From assembly GCA_031555935.1 (NCBI GenBank), contig JAVBTX010000022.1:109080-173079 (forward strand): a stretch of 64,000 nt of DNA. The letters are read 5' to 3'. The notes under the pieces were generated by a model. The model was given only the letters and a program-made list of their open reading frames with translations. It was not told the origin of the DNA and did not search any database. The position numbers and the translations under genes are program-made. Shown piece by piece: positions 18,815 through 27,320 of the stretch. Source of the stretch: Roseburia_C sp031555935. Its GTDB lineage: Bacteria > Bacillota > Clostridia > Lachnospirales > Lachnospiraceae. Position 1 is the first letter of the stretch; the number at the start of each line of letters is the position of its first letter.

Positions 18815-19450
18815 ATGACGGGAATAGAAATAACTCTAATCATAGTTGGCGCAATCTTTATGATCGGGAGTTTTATGGTTACGGAGAAATTGTCCGCTAA
18901 AGAATTAAATAAAATAGCTGAGCTGAGTCAAGATGAAATCAAGCGGATATTGGATAAAGAATTGCAAAAAGCCGCGAGCCGTATTGATGAGCAAATAGAT
19001 ATCGCAATTGATGACTCAATTGATAAAGTGGAGCGTGCACTCGACAAAGAGACAAATGAAAAAATTATGGCAATCAGTGAGTATTCCGATACCGTTGTTG
19101 AGAATATCAATAAGACTCACAATGAAGTGATGTTCCTATACAGCATGTTAAATGATAAACATGGAGAGTTGACCGAGTTGGTTAGTGAGGCATCAAAACT
19201 GGCAATTAGTGAGAAAACAAAAGTAAAAGTAGAACCGCAGCTAGTGGAACAATCGATGGAACAAATAGAGGAACCTGCAGCCACAATCGCTGTGGAAGAG
19301 AGCGAAGCAGATCACACAAATCATAACGAAACCATATTGGACCTATATCATCAAGGCAACTCTTATATTGAAATAGCTCGGGCATTAGGGTTAGGACTCG
19401 GTGAAGTGAAGCTGGTAATTGATTTGTTTAAAGGAGAAAAGCTAAGTTGA
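18815..19450 (+). CDS. SwrB-like membrane-anchored protein
   Basis: 211 residues: one N-terminal membrane helix (about 5-22), a long charged coiled coil (about 25-120), an acidic linker, and a C-terminal helix-turn-helix-like motif (ILDLYHQGNSYIEIARALGL then GEVKLVIDLF). B. subtilis SwrB, which promotes FliP-dependent export gate activation, has the same plan and the same position just after sigD and before rpsB. Assignment is therefore by architecture and synteny, not by strong sequence identity. Confidence 0.7.
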   Translation: MTGIEITLIIVGAIFMIGSFMVTEKLSAKELNKIAELSQDEIKRILDKELQKAASRIDEQIDIAIDDSIDKVERALDKETNEKIMAISEYSDTVVENINKTHNEVMFLYSMLNDKHGELTELVSEASKLAISEKTKVKVEPQLVEQSMEQIEEPAATIAVEESEADHTNHNETILDLYHQGNSYIEIARALGLGLGEVKLVIDLFKGEKLS

Positions 19451-19944
19451 AGTTGAAATATTATTTAAGAGGATTGGGCGTGGGTATCTTTGTATCGACG
19501 ATTCTGTTGATGATAGCCTTTCGGGGACATAAAAACGAATTGTCAGATGAAGAAATTATCGCTCAGGCAAAACAGCTTGGAATGGTTATGCAGGAAGAAA
19601 CGGAAACCGAAAATGTTTTGGGAGAAACGGAAACGACAGAATCAGATATACCAGTGACAAAACCGGAGGATACTGAGAATGTGTCTAACACTGAGGACGT
19701 TATTGATACCGAGGGAAGTCAGGATTTAACGGTAGAAATGATAGATTTTACGATAAAAAAAGGTGATTCATCTAATTCCGTTGCTTTGGAACTGTACATT
19801 GATGGGTTGGTAGATGACGCAGATGCGTTTAATCAATACATGGTTGGGAACGGATATGACAGCTTTATTTTGGTGGGAACCGTTCAGATTCCAAAAGGAG
19901 CAAGCTATGAAGAGATAGCCAAAATCCTGACGGAAAAGAAGTAG
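19447..19944 (+). CDS. Membrane-anchored protein with MltG N-domain-like module
   Basis: 165 residues from TTG 19447 (AAGGAG SD), overlapping the SwrB-like gene by 4 bases. One N-terminal membrane helix (about 9-24) is followed by an acidic, Thr-rich external linker and a C-terminal module of about 60 residues. That module (FTIKKGDSSNSVALELYIDG, ending VQIPKGASYEEIAKILTEKK) resembles the LysM-like part of MltG/YceG glycan-cleaving proteins. No catalytic MltG domain is present, so it may bind peptidoglycan without cutting it. It is the last gene of the flagellar operon. Confidence 0.65.
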   Translation: MKLKYYLRGLGVGIFVSTILLMIAFRGHKNELSDEEIIAQAKQLGMVMQEETETENVLGETETTESDIPVTKPEDTENVSNTEDVIDTEGSQDLTVEMIDFTIKKGDSSNSVALELYIDGLVDDADAFNQYMVGNGYDSFILVGTVQIPKGASYEEIAKILTEKK

Positions 19945-19961
19945 AAGAACAAAAAAAGATA

Positions 19962-19990
19962 TTGCATGACCACAGAAATTATGGTATAAT
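19962..19990 (+). promoter_or_regulatory. Sigma-A type promoter for rpsB-tsf
   Basis: TTGCAT (19962-19967) and a perfect TATAAT (19985-19990) are separated by 17 bases. It lies between the flagellar operon and rpsB, and no terminator is seen upstream, so flagellar read-through would add to this promoter. Confidence 0.8.
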
Positions 19991-20125
19991 CTGTGAGTTG
20001 TGTAAATAACCAATCACATATGCAGGTGGTTAGACTGGTGCCGCAAGGTTGTCTGACATAAAAGTGAATGTACAATGCATTCTACAAAAATGCATATGGA
20101 AGAAAAACCAAATGGAGGAAAGAAA
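19991..20125 (+). promoter_or_regulatory. Structured rpsB leader
   Basis: About 130 untranslated bases precede rpsB. A hairpin can form with outer arms GTTAGAC (20029-20035) and GTCTGAC (20051-20057) and an inner GCC/GGT closing a GCAA (GNRA) tetraloop. A second A/T-rich pairing of ATGCAT elements lies just before the SD. Ribosomal protein leaders of this kind often mediate autoregulation; that role here is inference. Confidence 0.45.
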
Positions 20126-20860
20126 ATGAGCGTTATTTCAATGAAACAATTACTAGAAGCAGGTGTGCACTTTGGACACCAGACCAGAAGATGGAACCCT
20201 AAGATGGCTCCATACATCTACACTGAGAGAAATGGTATTTATATCATTGACTTACAGAAATCTGTAGGTAAAGTAGATGAAGCTTACAAAGCAGTATCAG
20301 ATATCGCTGCTGATGGTGGCACAATTCTTTTCGTAGGAACCAAGAAACAGGCTCAGGATGCTGTGAAAACAGAAGCAGAGCGTTGTGGAATGTATTTCGT
20401 AAACGAGAGATGGTTAGGTGGAATGCTTACCAACTTCAAGACCATACAGAGCCGTATTGCTAGATTAAAAGCAATTGAGCGCATGTCCGAGGACGGAACT
20501 TTTGAAGTTCTGCCAAAGAAAGAAGTAATCAAATTAAAAAAAGAGTGGGACAAATTAGAGAAGAACTTAGGCGGAATTAAGGAAATGAAAAAAGTTCCAG
20601 ATGCTATCTTCGTAGTAGACCCAAAGAAAGAAAAAATCTGTATCCAGGAAGCACATTCTCTTGGTGTAACATTAATCGGTATTGCTGATACTAACTGTGA
20701 CCCAGAAGAATTAGATTTCGTAATTCCTGGTAACGATGATGCAATCAGAGCAGTAAAATTAATTGTTTCTAAAATGGCTGATGCTGTAATCGAAGCAAAT
20801 CAGGGAACTGTTGAAGTAGATAACTACGATGCAGAAGAAAATGCTTCTGAAGAAGCATAA
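20126..20860 (+). CDS. rpsB: 30S ribosomal protein S2
   Basis: S2 of the small ribosomal subunit. From ATG 20126 (GGAGGA SD at 20115) the product is 244 residues. It has the family start MSVISMKQLLEAGVHFGHQT and conserved blocks YIIDLQKSV, FVGTKKQAQDAV, RWLGGMLTNF and the DTNCDPEELDFVIPGNDDA region, followed by a short acidic tail. An upstream in-frame ATG at 20075 lacks an SD. The gene is complete and normal. Confidence 0.97.
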   Translation: MSVISMKQLLEAGVHFGHQTRRWNPKMAPYIYTERNGIYIIDLQKSVGKVDEAYKAVSDIAADGGTILFVGTKKQAQDAVKTEAERCGMYFVNERWLGGMLTNFKTIQSRIARLKAIERMSEDGTFEVLPKKEVIKLKKEWDKLEKNLGGIKEMKKVPDAIFVVDPKKEKICIQEAHSLGVTLIGIADTNCDPEELDFVIPGNDDAIRAVKLIVSKMADAVIEANQGTVEVDNYDAEENASEEA

Positions 20861-20873
20861 TTATTGCAAAAAT

Positions 20874-20900
20874 CAGGACAGACATAATATGCCTGTCCTG
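20874..20900 (+). other. Hairpin between rpsB and tsf
   Basis: CAGGACAG (20874-20881) pairs with CTGTCCTG (20893-20900) across an 11-base loop. It is not followed by a T-run. It may tune the ratio of S2 to EF-Ts expression. Confidence 0.5.
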
Positions 20901-20935
20901 TCTTAAAATAAAAAATAATTGGAGGAAAAAATAAA

Positions 20936-21871
20936 ATGGCTATTACAGCAGGAATGGTAAAAGAACTGCGTGAAATGACAGGCGCAGGAATGATGGATTG
21001 TAAAAAAGCATTAACTGAGACAAATGGTGATATGGACGCAGCAGTTGAGTTCTTAAGAAAGAACGGACAGGCAAAAGCAGAGAAAAAAGCTGGCAGAATT
21101 GCAGCCGAAGGTCTTGTACGTGTCGCAATCATTGATGATAAAACAGCAGCAATCGTAGAAGTTAACTCAGAAACAGACTTCGTTTCTAAGAATGAAACTT
21201 TCCAGCAGTATGTTACAGATGTTGCAGCACAGGCAGTCGTTTCAAGCGCAGCAGATTTAGATGCATTTATGGCAGAAGCATGGAAAGATGATGCTTCCAA
21301 AACAGTAAAATAAGTATTAGTAGAAAAAATCTCCGTGATTGGCGAGAACTTAAATATCCGTAGATTTGAAAAAATCGAAGAAGCAAATGGCTGTGTAGTA
21401 TCTTACCTTCATGGCGGCGGAAGAATTGGTGTTGTTGTAGATGCTGAAGTAGCAGTTGTCAATGATGCAGTAAAAGAAGCATTAACAAACGTAGCAATGC
21501 AGATTGCAGCACTTAATCCAAAGTATGTATCTCAGGCAGATGTAAGCGAAGAATACATTGCGCATGAGAAAGAAATTTTAAAAGCTCAGATTATGAACGA
21601 TCCAAAAGAATCTCAGAAGCCAGAGAAAGTAATCGAAGGCATGGTAAACGGACGTGTCAATAAAGAGTTAAAAGAAGTATGCTTATTCGAGCAGGCATAT
21701 GTAAAAGCAGAAGATGGAAAACAGACAGTAGAAAAATATTTAGAGCAGGTTTCAAAAGAAGTGGGAACAGCTATTACCATTAAGAAATTTATCCGCTTTG
21801 AAACTGGCGAAGGAATCGAAAAGAAAGAAGAAGATTTCGCAGCTGAAGTAGCAGCTCAGATGGGACAGTAA
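20936..21871 (+). pseudogene. tsf: Elongation factor Ts with an in-frame TAA at codon 126
   Basis: EF-Ts recharges EF-Tu with GTP and is normally essential or strongly needed. Bases 20936-21310 encode the N-terminal UBA-like domain (MVKELREMTGAGMMDCKKAL) and the start of the core domain (VEVNSETDFVSKNETF). A TAA follows at 21311-21313, and the same frame then continues with typical EF-Ts sequence (VLVEKISVIGENLNIRRFEK) to the normal stop at 21871. Ignoring the TAA, total length is about 310 residues, normal for clostridia. Glu is the likely original residue (GAA to TAA, one base). No SD precedes the GTG at 21335, so re-initiation is not obvious. A sequencing error, a genuine mutation or read-through are all possible. 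Confidence 0.9.
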
Positions 21872-21880
21872 TAGATTTCA

Positions 21881-21919
21881 AAAATCCCCAAATCACATGA
21901 GTGATTTGGGGATTTTTTT
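21881..21919 (+). terminator. Intrinsic terminator after tsf
   Basis: A perfect 16-bp stem (AAAATCCCCAAATCAC and complement) closes an ATGA loop and runs into seven T (21913-21919). It ends the flagellar-rpsB-tsf transcription unit. Confidence 0.92.
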
Positions 21920-21940
21920 GTTGCTGAAATGAAAAGAAAC

Positions 21941-21969
21941 TTGTTGAAATTGCTAAAAAGAATTATAAT
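21941..21969 (+). promoter_or_regulatory. Promoter for the chemoreceptor at 22024
   Basis: TTGTTG (21941-21946), a 17-base spacer and TATAAT (21964-21969). The -35 region CTTGTTGAAA is identical in ten bases to that of the promoter at 31357, which drives another chemoreceptor. No clear sigma-D type -10 (GCCGATAT) is seen. Confidence 0.65.
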
Positions 21970-22023
21970 TAAGATAGTTGAAAAACAAAAATAAAGGGAA
22001 AAATTCAAAAGAGGAGGAATTAA

Positions 22024-23499
22024 ATGGGGGAAAAACACTTATTAAGGACAAGTAAAATGATTCTGCTGATTCAAGGAATTGCATCGGTTTTTATTTTGGC
22101 GGGATTGATGTCGCAATTGCAGTTTTCGGGGGCAAACCCGATTCGTAGTATCGTGCCAATGGTCTTGACAGCTCTGGCGCTAATTGTTTCAATTGTTGTA
22201 TTTGTACTTAAAAAGGGAAGCTTAATTTTTACACGCTGTGTAGCAGGGGGATTTATGGTTGTATATATGGCGATGATGTTGCTGGGTATCAGTGGCAGGC
22301 CATTTCCATATATGATACCAATTTTGATGGTTTTGATTTTTACATTAGATGCCATAACTGTTAATGCGGTGAGTGCTTTATTCTTTTTGACCAATGTAAT
22401 CAGTGTAATACAAACCATCACGTCCGCGGTAAACTTAATGGATGTACTGGAAGAAGTTATGATAGAAATGATAATTACCATATTGATAACCTTTGGTGCA
22501 ATCATGGGCGTTCGTTTGATTCAAAAATTCTTTGATGAAGCAATGGGGGAGGTTGTTTCAGTATCAGAGCATAATCAAAATATTACAGAAAAGATGATAG
22601 AAGTTGCCGGGGAAATTGAAACCGAGGCGGCCAAAGCACATCATTTTGTTCGGAAAGTAAGAGAAGTAACAGAACAGATGCAATCTTCGATGGAAGAAGT
22701 ATCAGCAGGTGTGAATTCTACAGTCGATGCAGTTGAAAATCAACAGGTACAGACTGCCGCGATACAAGAAGTAATCGACGTGACGAGTGAGAAAACGGGA
22801 GCCATAGTGGAAATCGCGAAAAACACCAGAGCGGTTCTAAAAGATGGTAGTGCAGCGATGGATAATCTGGTTGGTCATGTAGACGAATCCATTCAGTCCG
22901 GTGAAACAATGAAACAATCAGCATCCAAGTTGCAGATGAAATCCGGTGAGGTACGCAGTATCACAGACGTAATCTTGAGCATTTCAAGCCAGACCAATCT
23001 ATTGGCGCTGAATGCTTCGATTGAAGCTGCGAGAGCGGGTGAAGCTGGAAAAGGCTTCGCGGTAGTTGCAGAGGAGATTCGTAATCTGGCGGAGCAAACC
23101 AAGATAGCAACTCAGGACATAACTGTAATATTGGATGAATTGTCCACAGATGCTCAGGAAGTATCCCGGCAGGTAGAGCATAATGTAGGTTTGTGCAAGC
23201 AGGAAAATGTACTTGCTGGCGAGGCAAATTTAAAATTTGGTGAAACCAGACACCAGATGACAGATTTGCTGGAAATGATATCGGAAGTCGATGAAATGAT
23301 GAAAAAGATCATTCAGTCAAATAACGAGATAATGGATAGTGTCAATACAATGTCAGCAAATAGCGGTCAGATGAATCAAAATACAACTGGGGCATATGAC
23401 CTGAGTGGAAAGAATGTAAAGCAGATTAGAGAATTTATACTTATAATAGAACATATTGTGTCACTGATAGAAGGATTAAAAGAGGAACAAGCGGAGTAG
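22024..23499 (+). CDS. Methyl-accepting chemotaxis protein with multi-TM sensor region
   Basis: Chemoreceptor of 491 residues. The first about 170 residues form roughly five to six membrane helices with almost no extracellular domain, so it probably senses within the membrane or through a partner. The rest is a cytoplasmic signalling coiled coil with the hairpin tip near residues 325-360 (NLLALNASIEAARAGEAGKG, then FAVVAEEIRNLAEQT). No HAMP domain is obvious. SD GAGGAGG precedes the ATG. It has its own promoter and terminator. Confidence 0.9.
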   Translation: MGEKHLLRTSKMILLIQGIASVFILAGLMSQLQFSGANPIRSIVPMVLTALALIVSIVVFVLKKGSLIFTRCVAGGFMVVYMAMMLLGISGRPFPYMIPILMVLIFTLDAITVNAVSALFFLTNVISVIQTITSAVNLMDVLEEVMIEMIITILITFGAIMGVRLIQKFFDEAMGEVVSVSEHNQNITEKMIEVAGEIETEAAKAHHFVRKVREVTEQMQSSMEEVSAGVNSTVDAVENQQVQTAAIQEVIDVTSEKTGAIVEIAKNTRAVLKDGSAAMDNLVGHVDESIQSGETMKQSASKLQMKSGEVRSITDVILSISSQTNLLALNASIEAARAGEAGKGFAVVAEEIRNLAEQTKIATQDITVILDELSTDAQEVSRQVEHNVGLCKQENVLAGEANLKFGETRHQMTDLLEMISEVDEMMKKIIQSNNEIMDSVNTMSANSGQMNQNTTGAYDLSGKNVKQIREFILIIEHIVSLIEGLKEEQAE

Positions 23500-23517
23500 A
23501 AAGTTGTTACTCAATAT

Positions 23518-23584
23518 AAAAAAGAGGTGTGCAACTTGGCAAGTTCAAGCGTTACAAATTGCCAAATTGCATCCCTCTTTTTTT
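23518..23584 (+). terminator. Long terminator hairpin, usable in both directions
   Basis: A 25-bp imperfect stem (arms 23518-23542 and 23559-23583) runs from AAAAAAGAGG to CCCTCTTTTTT. T-runs are present at the 3' side on either strand. It separates the chemoreceptor gene from the converging solute-binding protein gene. Confidence 0.88.
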
Positions 23585-23593
23585 ATAGCATAA

Positions 23594-24886
23594 TTATTGC
23601 CCCGATGCACCTTCATTCAGAAGAACAAAATCATGTAAAGCATCTTCGATGCTGGTGGTTCCATTGGCAATGTCATACATTTCCAAGAATAAAGCGTTTC
23701 GCACCGAGACATCAATCGTATCCTGCACAACAGCAATATAAGCAGTCGCTTCAAGGTTTATCGTACTAATCGATTGTAACAGTGGATTACTGCCTTCTTG
23801 CGCCGGGACGGAAATCGGGGCGGCACTGCCGTTGCTGTTAAAGCTTAGAATACTTTCATTGGTAGACATTGACATAATAAAATCGACCGCCGCCTTTTGT
23901 TTGTCGGGATTGTCCCAGGCTTGTTTGGTAATATAAAAGCCCATTGAAAAACCACCAATCATATCTGTGTTTTGTCTGGCACAGTCGGCTTTAGTCGGAA
24001 AAGGAATCAGCCGGACATTTTTAGTATCAGTAATATTGCCTACTTGCCAGGAACCGTCTAAAAGCATGGCAGCCTTTTTATCCTGAAAAAGGGCAAAAGC
24101 CTCCTTCTCTGTAATAGAACCGGTATTCTCTGGGAAAGCATGCAGGTCAAATAACGTTTTAAGATCAGTAAGCCCATTTACCCAGGAATCAGGAAGCGGA
24201 TTTGTCGTAGTTGGAACGCTGCTAAGATGCCCGGCCGGACCGGAGTGATTGTAAATCAAAAATTCAAACCAATAGTGCGGAACCTCTCCGAGTGAGGCGG
24301 CAATGGGAATGATGCCTTGCTCATCAAAAGCAGAAATCGCATCTAAAAAGCTATCCCAATCCGTTGGAATCGAAATATCATATTGCTCGAATAAATCATC
24401 GTTAATAAATAAGCCTTCCCAATAACCGCTGACTGGCAGAGCATAGTTCTTGCCATCAGAAGCCTTCATGGTATTTAAAATGCTAGTATTGATATTGCTG
24501 CCATAGGAAGGATAGCTGGCGCGAATGGTATCAAAATCAATGACTTCTTGATTGGCAACGAGTGTCTCAGCATCCTGACCGCTGAAAAAGAATAGCACAT
24601 CAGGTATCTCGCCGGAAGTAAAGCGTGATAAAATGCTCTCCTTCCAAGCTTCATTGGAAATTTCGGATTCGTCTGAAACGGAAATACCAGAATCAGTTTC
24701 AAACTGTGTTAAAAGCGATTGGTAGATTTCGTGGCGGCCATCGCCTTCGCCAAACGAAGTGCAAACATTCAAGGTTATATCGCCGGTGGTAGATGTTTTT
24801 TTAGAAGTACAGCCATAAAAACAGCCGCAGAGTAAAAAAATGCACAAAACGCATATTCTAATAGAAAAATGTTGTTTCTTTTTCAT
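23594..24886 (-). CDS. Extracellular solute-binding lipoprotein (family 1, sugar type), orphan
   Basis: 430 residues: a lipoprotein signal peptide with lipobox-like LCGC/FYGC around residues 18-26, then the fold of ABC-transporter binding proteins of the UgpB/MalE type (ITLNVCTSFGEGDGRHEIYQ, GEIPDVLFFFSGQD, GFSMGFYITKQAW). No permease or ATPase gene lies nearby, which is odd for a transport protein. It is divergent from the kinase operon, with promoters overlapping by a few bases, so it may deliver a ligand to the extracellular sensor domains of those kinases. That link is inference. Confidence 0.88.
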   Translation of the reverse strand: MKKKQHFSIRICVLCIFLLCGCFYGCTSKKTSTTGDITLNVCTSFGEGDGRHEIYQSLLTQFETDSGISVSDESEISNEAWKESILSRFTSGEIPDVLFFFSGQDAETLVANQEVIDFDTIRASYPSYGSNINTSILNTMKASDGKNYALPVSGYWEGLFINDDLFEQYDISIPTDWDSFLDAISAFDEQGIIPIAASLGEVPHYWFEFLIYNHSGPAGHLSSVPTTTNPLPDSWVNGLTDLKTLFDLHAFPENTGSITEKEAFALFQDKKAAMLLDGSWQVGNITDTKNVRLIPFPTKADCARQNTDMIGGFSMGFYITKQAWDNPDKQKAAVDFIMSMSTNESILSFNSNGSAAPISVPAQEGSNPLLQSISTINLEATAYIAVVQDTIDVSVRNALFLEMYDIANGTTSIEDALHDFVLLNEGASGQ

Positions 24887-24907
24887 GGCATTTTGTCCTC
24901 CTTTGTC

Positions 24908-24936
24908 TTGAGCTTTCTATAATTTAAATATATACT
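24908..24936 (+). promoter_or_regulatory. Promoter for the kinase operon
   Basis: TTGAGC (24908-24913), 17 bases, TATACT (24931-24936). Its predicted start point lies about 12 bases before the ATG at 24955 and about 40 before the ATG at 24985. It interleaves with the minus-strand promoter of the binding protein. Confidence 0.6.
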
Positions 24937-24955
24937 GTTTATAGAAAGATTTCAA
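24927..24955 (-). promoter_or_regulatory. Promoter for the solute-binding protein gene
   Basis: On the minus strand, TTGAAA (24950-24955), 17 bases, TATATT (24927-24932). It shares bases with the + strand promoter, so occupancy of one should affect the other. Confidence 0.6.
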
Positions 24956-24984
24956 TGAGAAAAATGTTGGAGGCTAAGAAGCAG

Positions 24985-27315
24985 ATGCTGAAAAAGTATG
25001 ATAAAAGCTTTTGGGTGTTCATTACTTTAATGATAATAATTACCACAAGCATCATGATTATTAATAATTATACAACGGTTTCGGTCAAGGAACTGTCGGA
25101 GGATGCAGATGAACACATTGCCAAAATAGAAGCAGAGCTGATTGATATCCGTGAGGAGCTACTTCAAAGCGGGGAAATTCTGAATCAATTTATCGCGGCA
25201 GGTCATGATGCAGAATTGTTAGAAACGGAAATTGCAACAATTGAAGTGGCATTAAAGCAGAACAACAGCCTTGTTGACGAAGCTTATTATCAGGCGGGAG
25301 ACGAAGCTGTTTCGGCTGATTATGAAAATTGGGGAAAAATAAAACAAGCCAAGAGCCAATGGGAGCATTTTGTATATGCACATCCAATATATCAGGATGA
25401 ACAATATCTTGGTGAGCTTGGGGTGCTGGTTTCATATGAAGAAATACAATTACGTTTGGAGCAAGAAAAAGGGGAAGAAAGTTTTCGGTATGCTGTTTTT
25501 ACAAATGAAAAAGAAGCCGAGGAGTTTTATGCCGAAGCGAGTAGGCAGAAATGGGTTTGCACCTATAAAGACTTAGATGCAGGCATGGTTTACATAGAAG
25601 TACATGAGAAGCTTAAGCGGACCGAGTATAGTAATGATATGATTCTATTAATCAGTATTTTTGCAATCTGTGCGATGTGGATGATTCAGCGGAGCAAACG
25701 GACCGGCAAAACGATTTTTGATAAGATATCGGATTATATTATGGCGGATTACGCAGATCGGATGCCTTCCACCACGCGGCAGGGAAACCAAGCCACAATT
25801 GCTTTGAATATCGGGATGTCAATTGCGATATTTGCGGATGTCATCTACAGTATTGCGTTGGGAAGAGATATCAAAGTGCTGCTCGAATATAGCTTGTTTT
25901 TTGTGTTTTCAACTGGCGTTGTTTTTCTATATAAGCGTAGCAAAGCAGGAGTCACCGAGCGAATGGCAACCGTAATTATTACACTGGGATTTATTTGCTC
26001 AATGGCGGAGCATATTAACACGGGTGGATTCTATGCGGGCAGAGCCGGAGAGAGCTTTCTTTGGTTTTTTATTTGTATTTATTTTGGCTTATTTATTTTA
26101 GGAACCAAAAAAGGGGGGCATTTTTTTCAAGTTTATGTCGTGTTTCTGTTTTTAGATGTAGTGTTGGAAACGGTGATGTTCATGGGGAATGATTACGAAC
26201 AGAATTATCTGTTTTCAGCAAGCTTTATCTTGCTCGGTTTTGCGTTATATATCGCCATTGAAATCTATGTGTCGGGGGCGGCAGGGCATTATAACCGGAC
26301 CAAGGAGCTGATTGATGAACTAAAACAGAATCAAAAGCTGTTGATGCAGAAGGAAAAGATGAGTGCACTGGGACAACTGATTTCTGGTGTCTCCTACGAA
26401 ATAAATACACCAATTGGCGCAATTAAGGCGTCAGCAGAAACGATGGACAGTTTGTTTTTGCCAATGCTAGAGGTGATGCTAGAAGCCGCAGAGAAATTTT
26501 CGCAAGAGGAATATCAGGCATTTGTAGAAGTTACCGTAAAAACGATGGAAGCCACCAAAGAAATGCGTAATACAGGAGAAATCCGTCGAAATAAAAAGGA
26601 GATTGCTAATTATTTTTCAAAGCTCAATTTGGGAAATCCCAAGCAGATGTCAAATTTGCTGGGAGAATTAGAAATTGTTGATCTGGATTGGATTCAGGCA
26701 CATATTGCAATGCTTAAAATGGATGGGATAAATGCAGTGTTGGAGCAAGTGACCAAGTTAACCGCATTTACGACCGGAATACCAATTACCATATATTCCT
26801 CCGACCTGGTTTCACAGCTCGTTCAGGCACTGAAATCCTACGTGCATATCGGAGAGGGTGTGGAGAGCTTGGAATTTGATGTTATTCAGAGTATTGAAAC
26901 TGTGTTAACGCTGTTTCGCAGTACCCTCAAAGGAAGTGTCCAAGTCAACAAAAAATATGCGCAGGGACAGATGCGAATTGTTGGGAACTCCAGTGAGCTG
27001 TCGCAAGTTTGGACGAATTTAATTCAAAATTCCCTTCAAGCAATGCGTGGTGGTGGTGAGTTGACGCTTGAAGTGTGGGCGAAGGAAGATACGGTTAATG
27101 TTCGGATTGGAGATACCGGTGAGGGGATTTTGCCGGAGTTACTGCCACAGATTTTTGAACCGTTTTTCTCAACTAGAAATTCCGGAGAGGGGAGCGGCTT
27201 GGGACTTAATATTGCTAGAAAAATAATTGAAAAGCATGGGGGATGGCTGCAGGTGGAAAGCCAGCCGGGAGCAGGAACCGAAGTGACGGTTTGTTTGAAG
27301 AAAGGTCAGGTGTGA
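24985..27315 (+). CDS. Sensor kinase homologue lacking the phospho-acceptor histidine
   Basis: About 776 residues. Order: one membrane helix (about 8-30), an extracellular domain of about 185 residues with an N-terminal coiled coil, a second membrane helix, a membrane block of about six helices (about 270-430), a short coiled coil, a HisKA-type dimerisation region, a helical insert of about 150 residues, and an intact ATP-binding domain (N-box VWTNLIQNSLQAM, G1 GDTGEG, F-box FEPFFST, G2 GEGSGLGL). In the H-box the His is replaced by Tyr471 (GVSYEINTP; codon TAC at 26395-26397). It may act as an allosteric pseudokinase or partner of the paralogue at 27712. ATG 24985 has GGAGG 11 bases upstream; ATG 24955 is the alternative. 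Confidence 0.85.
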   Translation: MLKKYDKSFWVFITLMIIITTSIMIINNYTTVSVKELSEDADEHIAKIEAELIDIREELLQSGEILNQFIAAGHDAELLETEIATIEVALKQNNSLVDEAYYQAGDEAVSADYENWGKIKQAKSQWEHFVYAHPIYQDEQYLGELGVLVSYEEIQLRLEQEKGEESFRYAVFTNEKEAEEFYAEASRQKWVCTYKDLDAGMVYIEVHEKLKRTEYSNDMILLISIFAICAMWMIQRSKRTGKTIFDKISDYIMADYADRMPSTTRQGNQATIALNIGMSIAIFADVIYSIALGRDIKVLLEYSLFFVFSTGVVFLYKRSKAGVTERMATVIITLGFICSMAEHINTGGFYAGRAGESFLWFFICIYFGLFILGTKKGGHFFQVYVVFLFLDVVLETVMFMGNDYEQNYLFSASFILLGFALYIAIEIYVSGAAGHYNRTKELIDELKQNQKLLMQKEKMSALGQLISGVSYEINTPIGAIKASAETMDSLFLPMLEVMLEAAEKFSQEEYQAFVEVTVKTMEATKEMRNTGEIRRNKKEIANYFSKLNLGNPKQMSNLLGELEIVDLDWIQAHIAMLKMDGINAVLEQVTKLTAFTTGIPITIYSSDLVSQLVQALKSYVHIGEGVESLEFDVIQSIETVLTLFRSTLKGSVQVNKKYAQGQMRIVGNSSELSQVWTNLIQNSLQAMRGGGELTLEVWAKEDTVNVRIGDTGEGILPELLPQIFEPFFSTRNSGEGSGLGLNIARKIIEKHGGWLQVESQPGAGTEVTVCLKKGQV

Positions 27316-27320
27316 TAAGG

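Noticed and set aside
21311..21313. Genome-wide recoding of TAA as a sense codon
   Set aside because: TAA ends many other genes in the window at normal family lengths (for example uppS, polC, alaS, rpsU).
23527..23769. A + strand frame of 80 codons at the end of the solute-binding protein gene
   Set aside because: It runs through the terminator hairpin and opposite a real gene.
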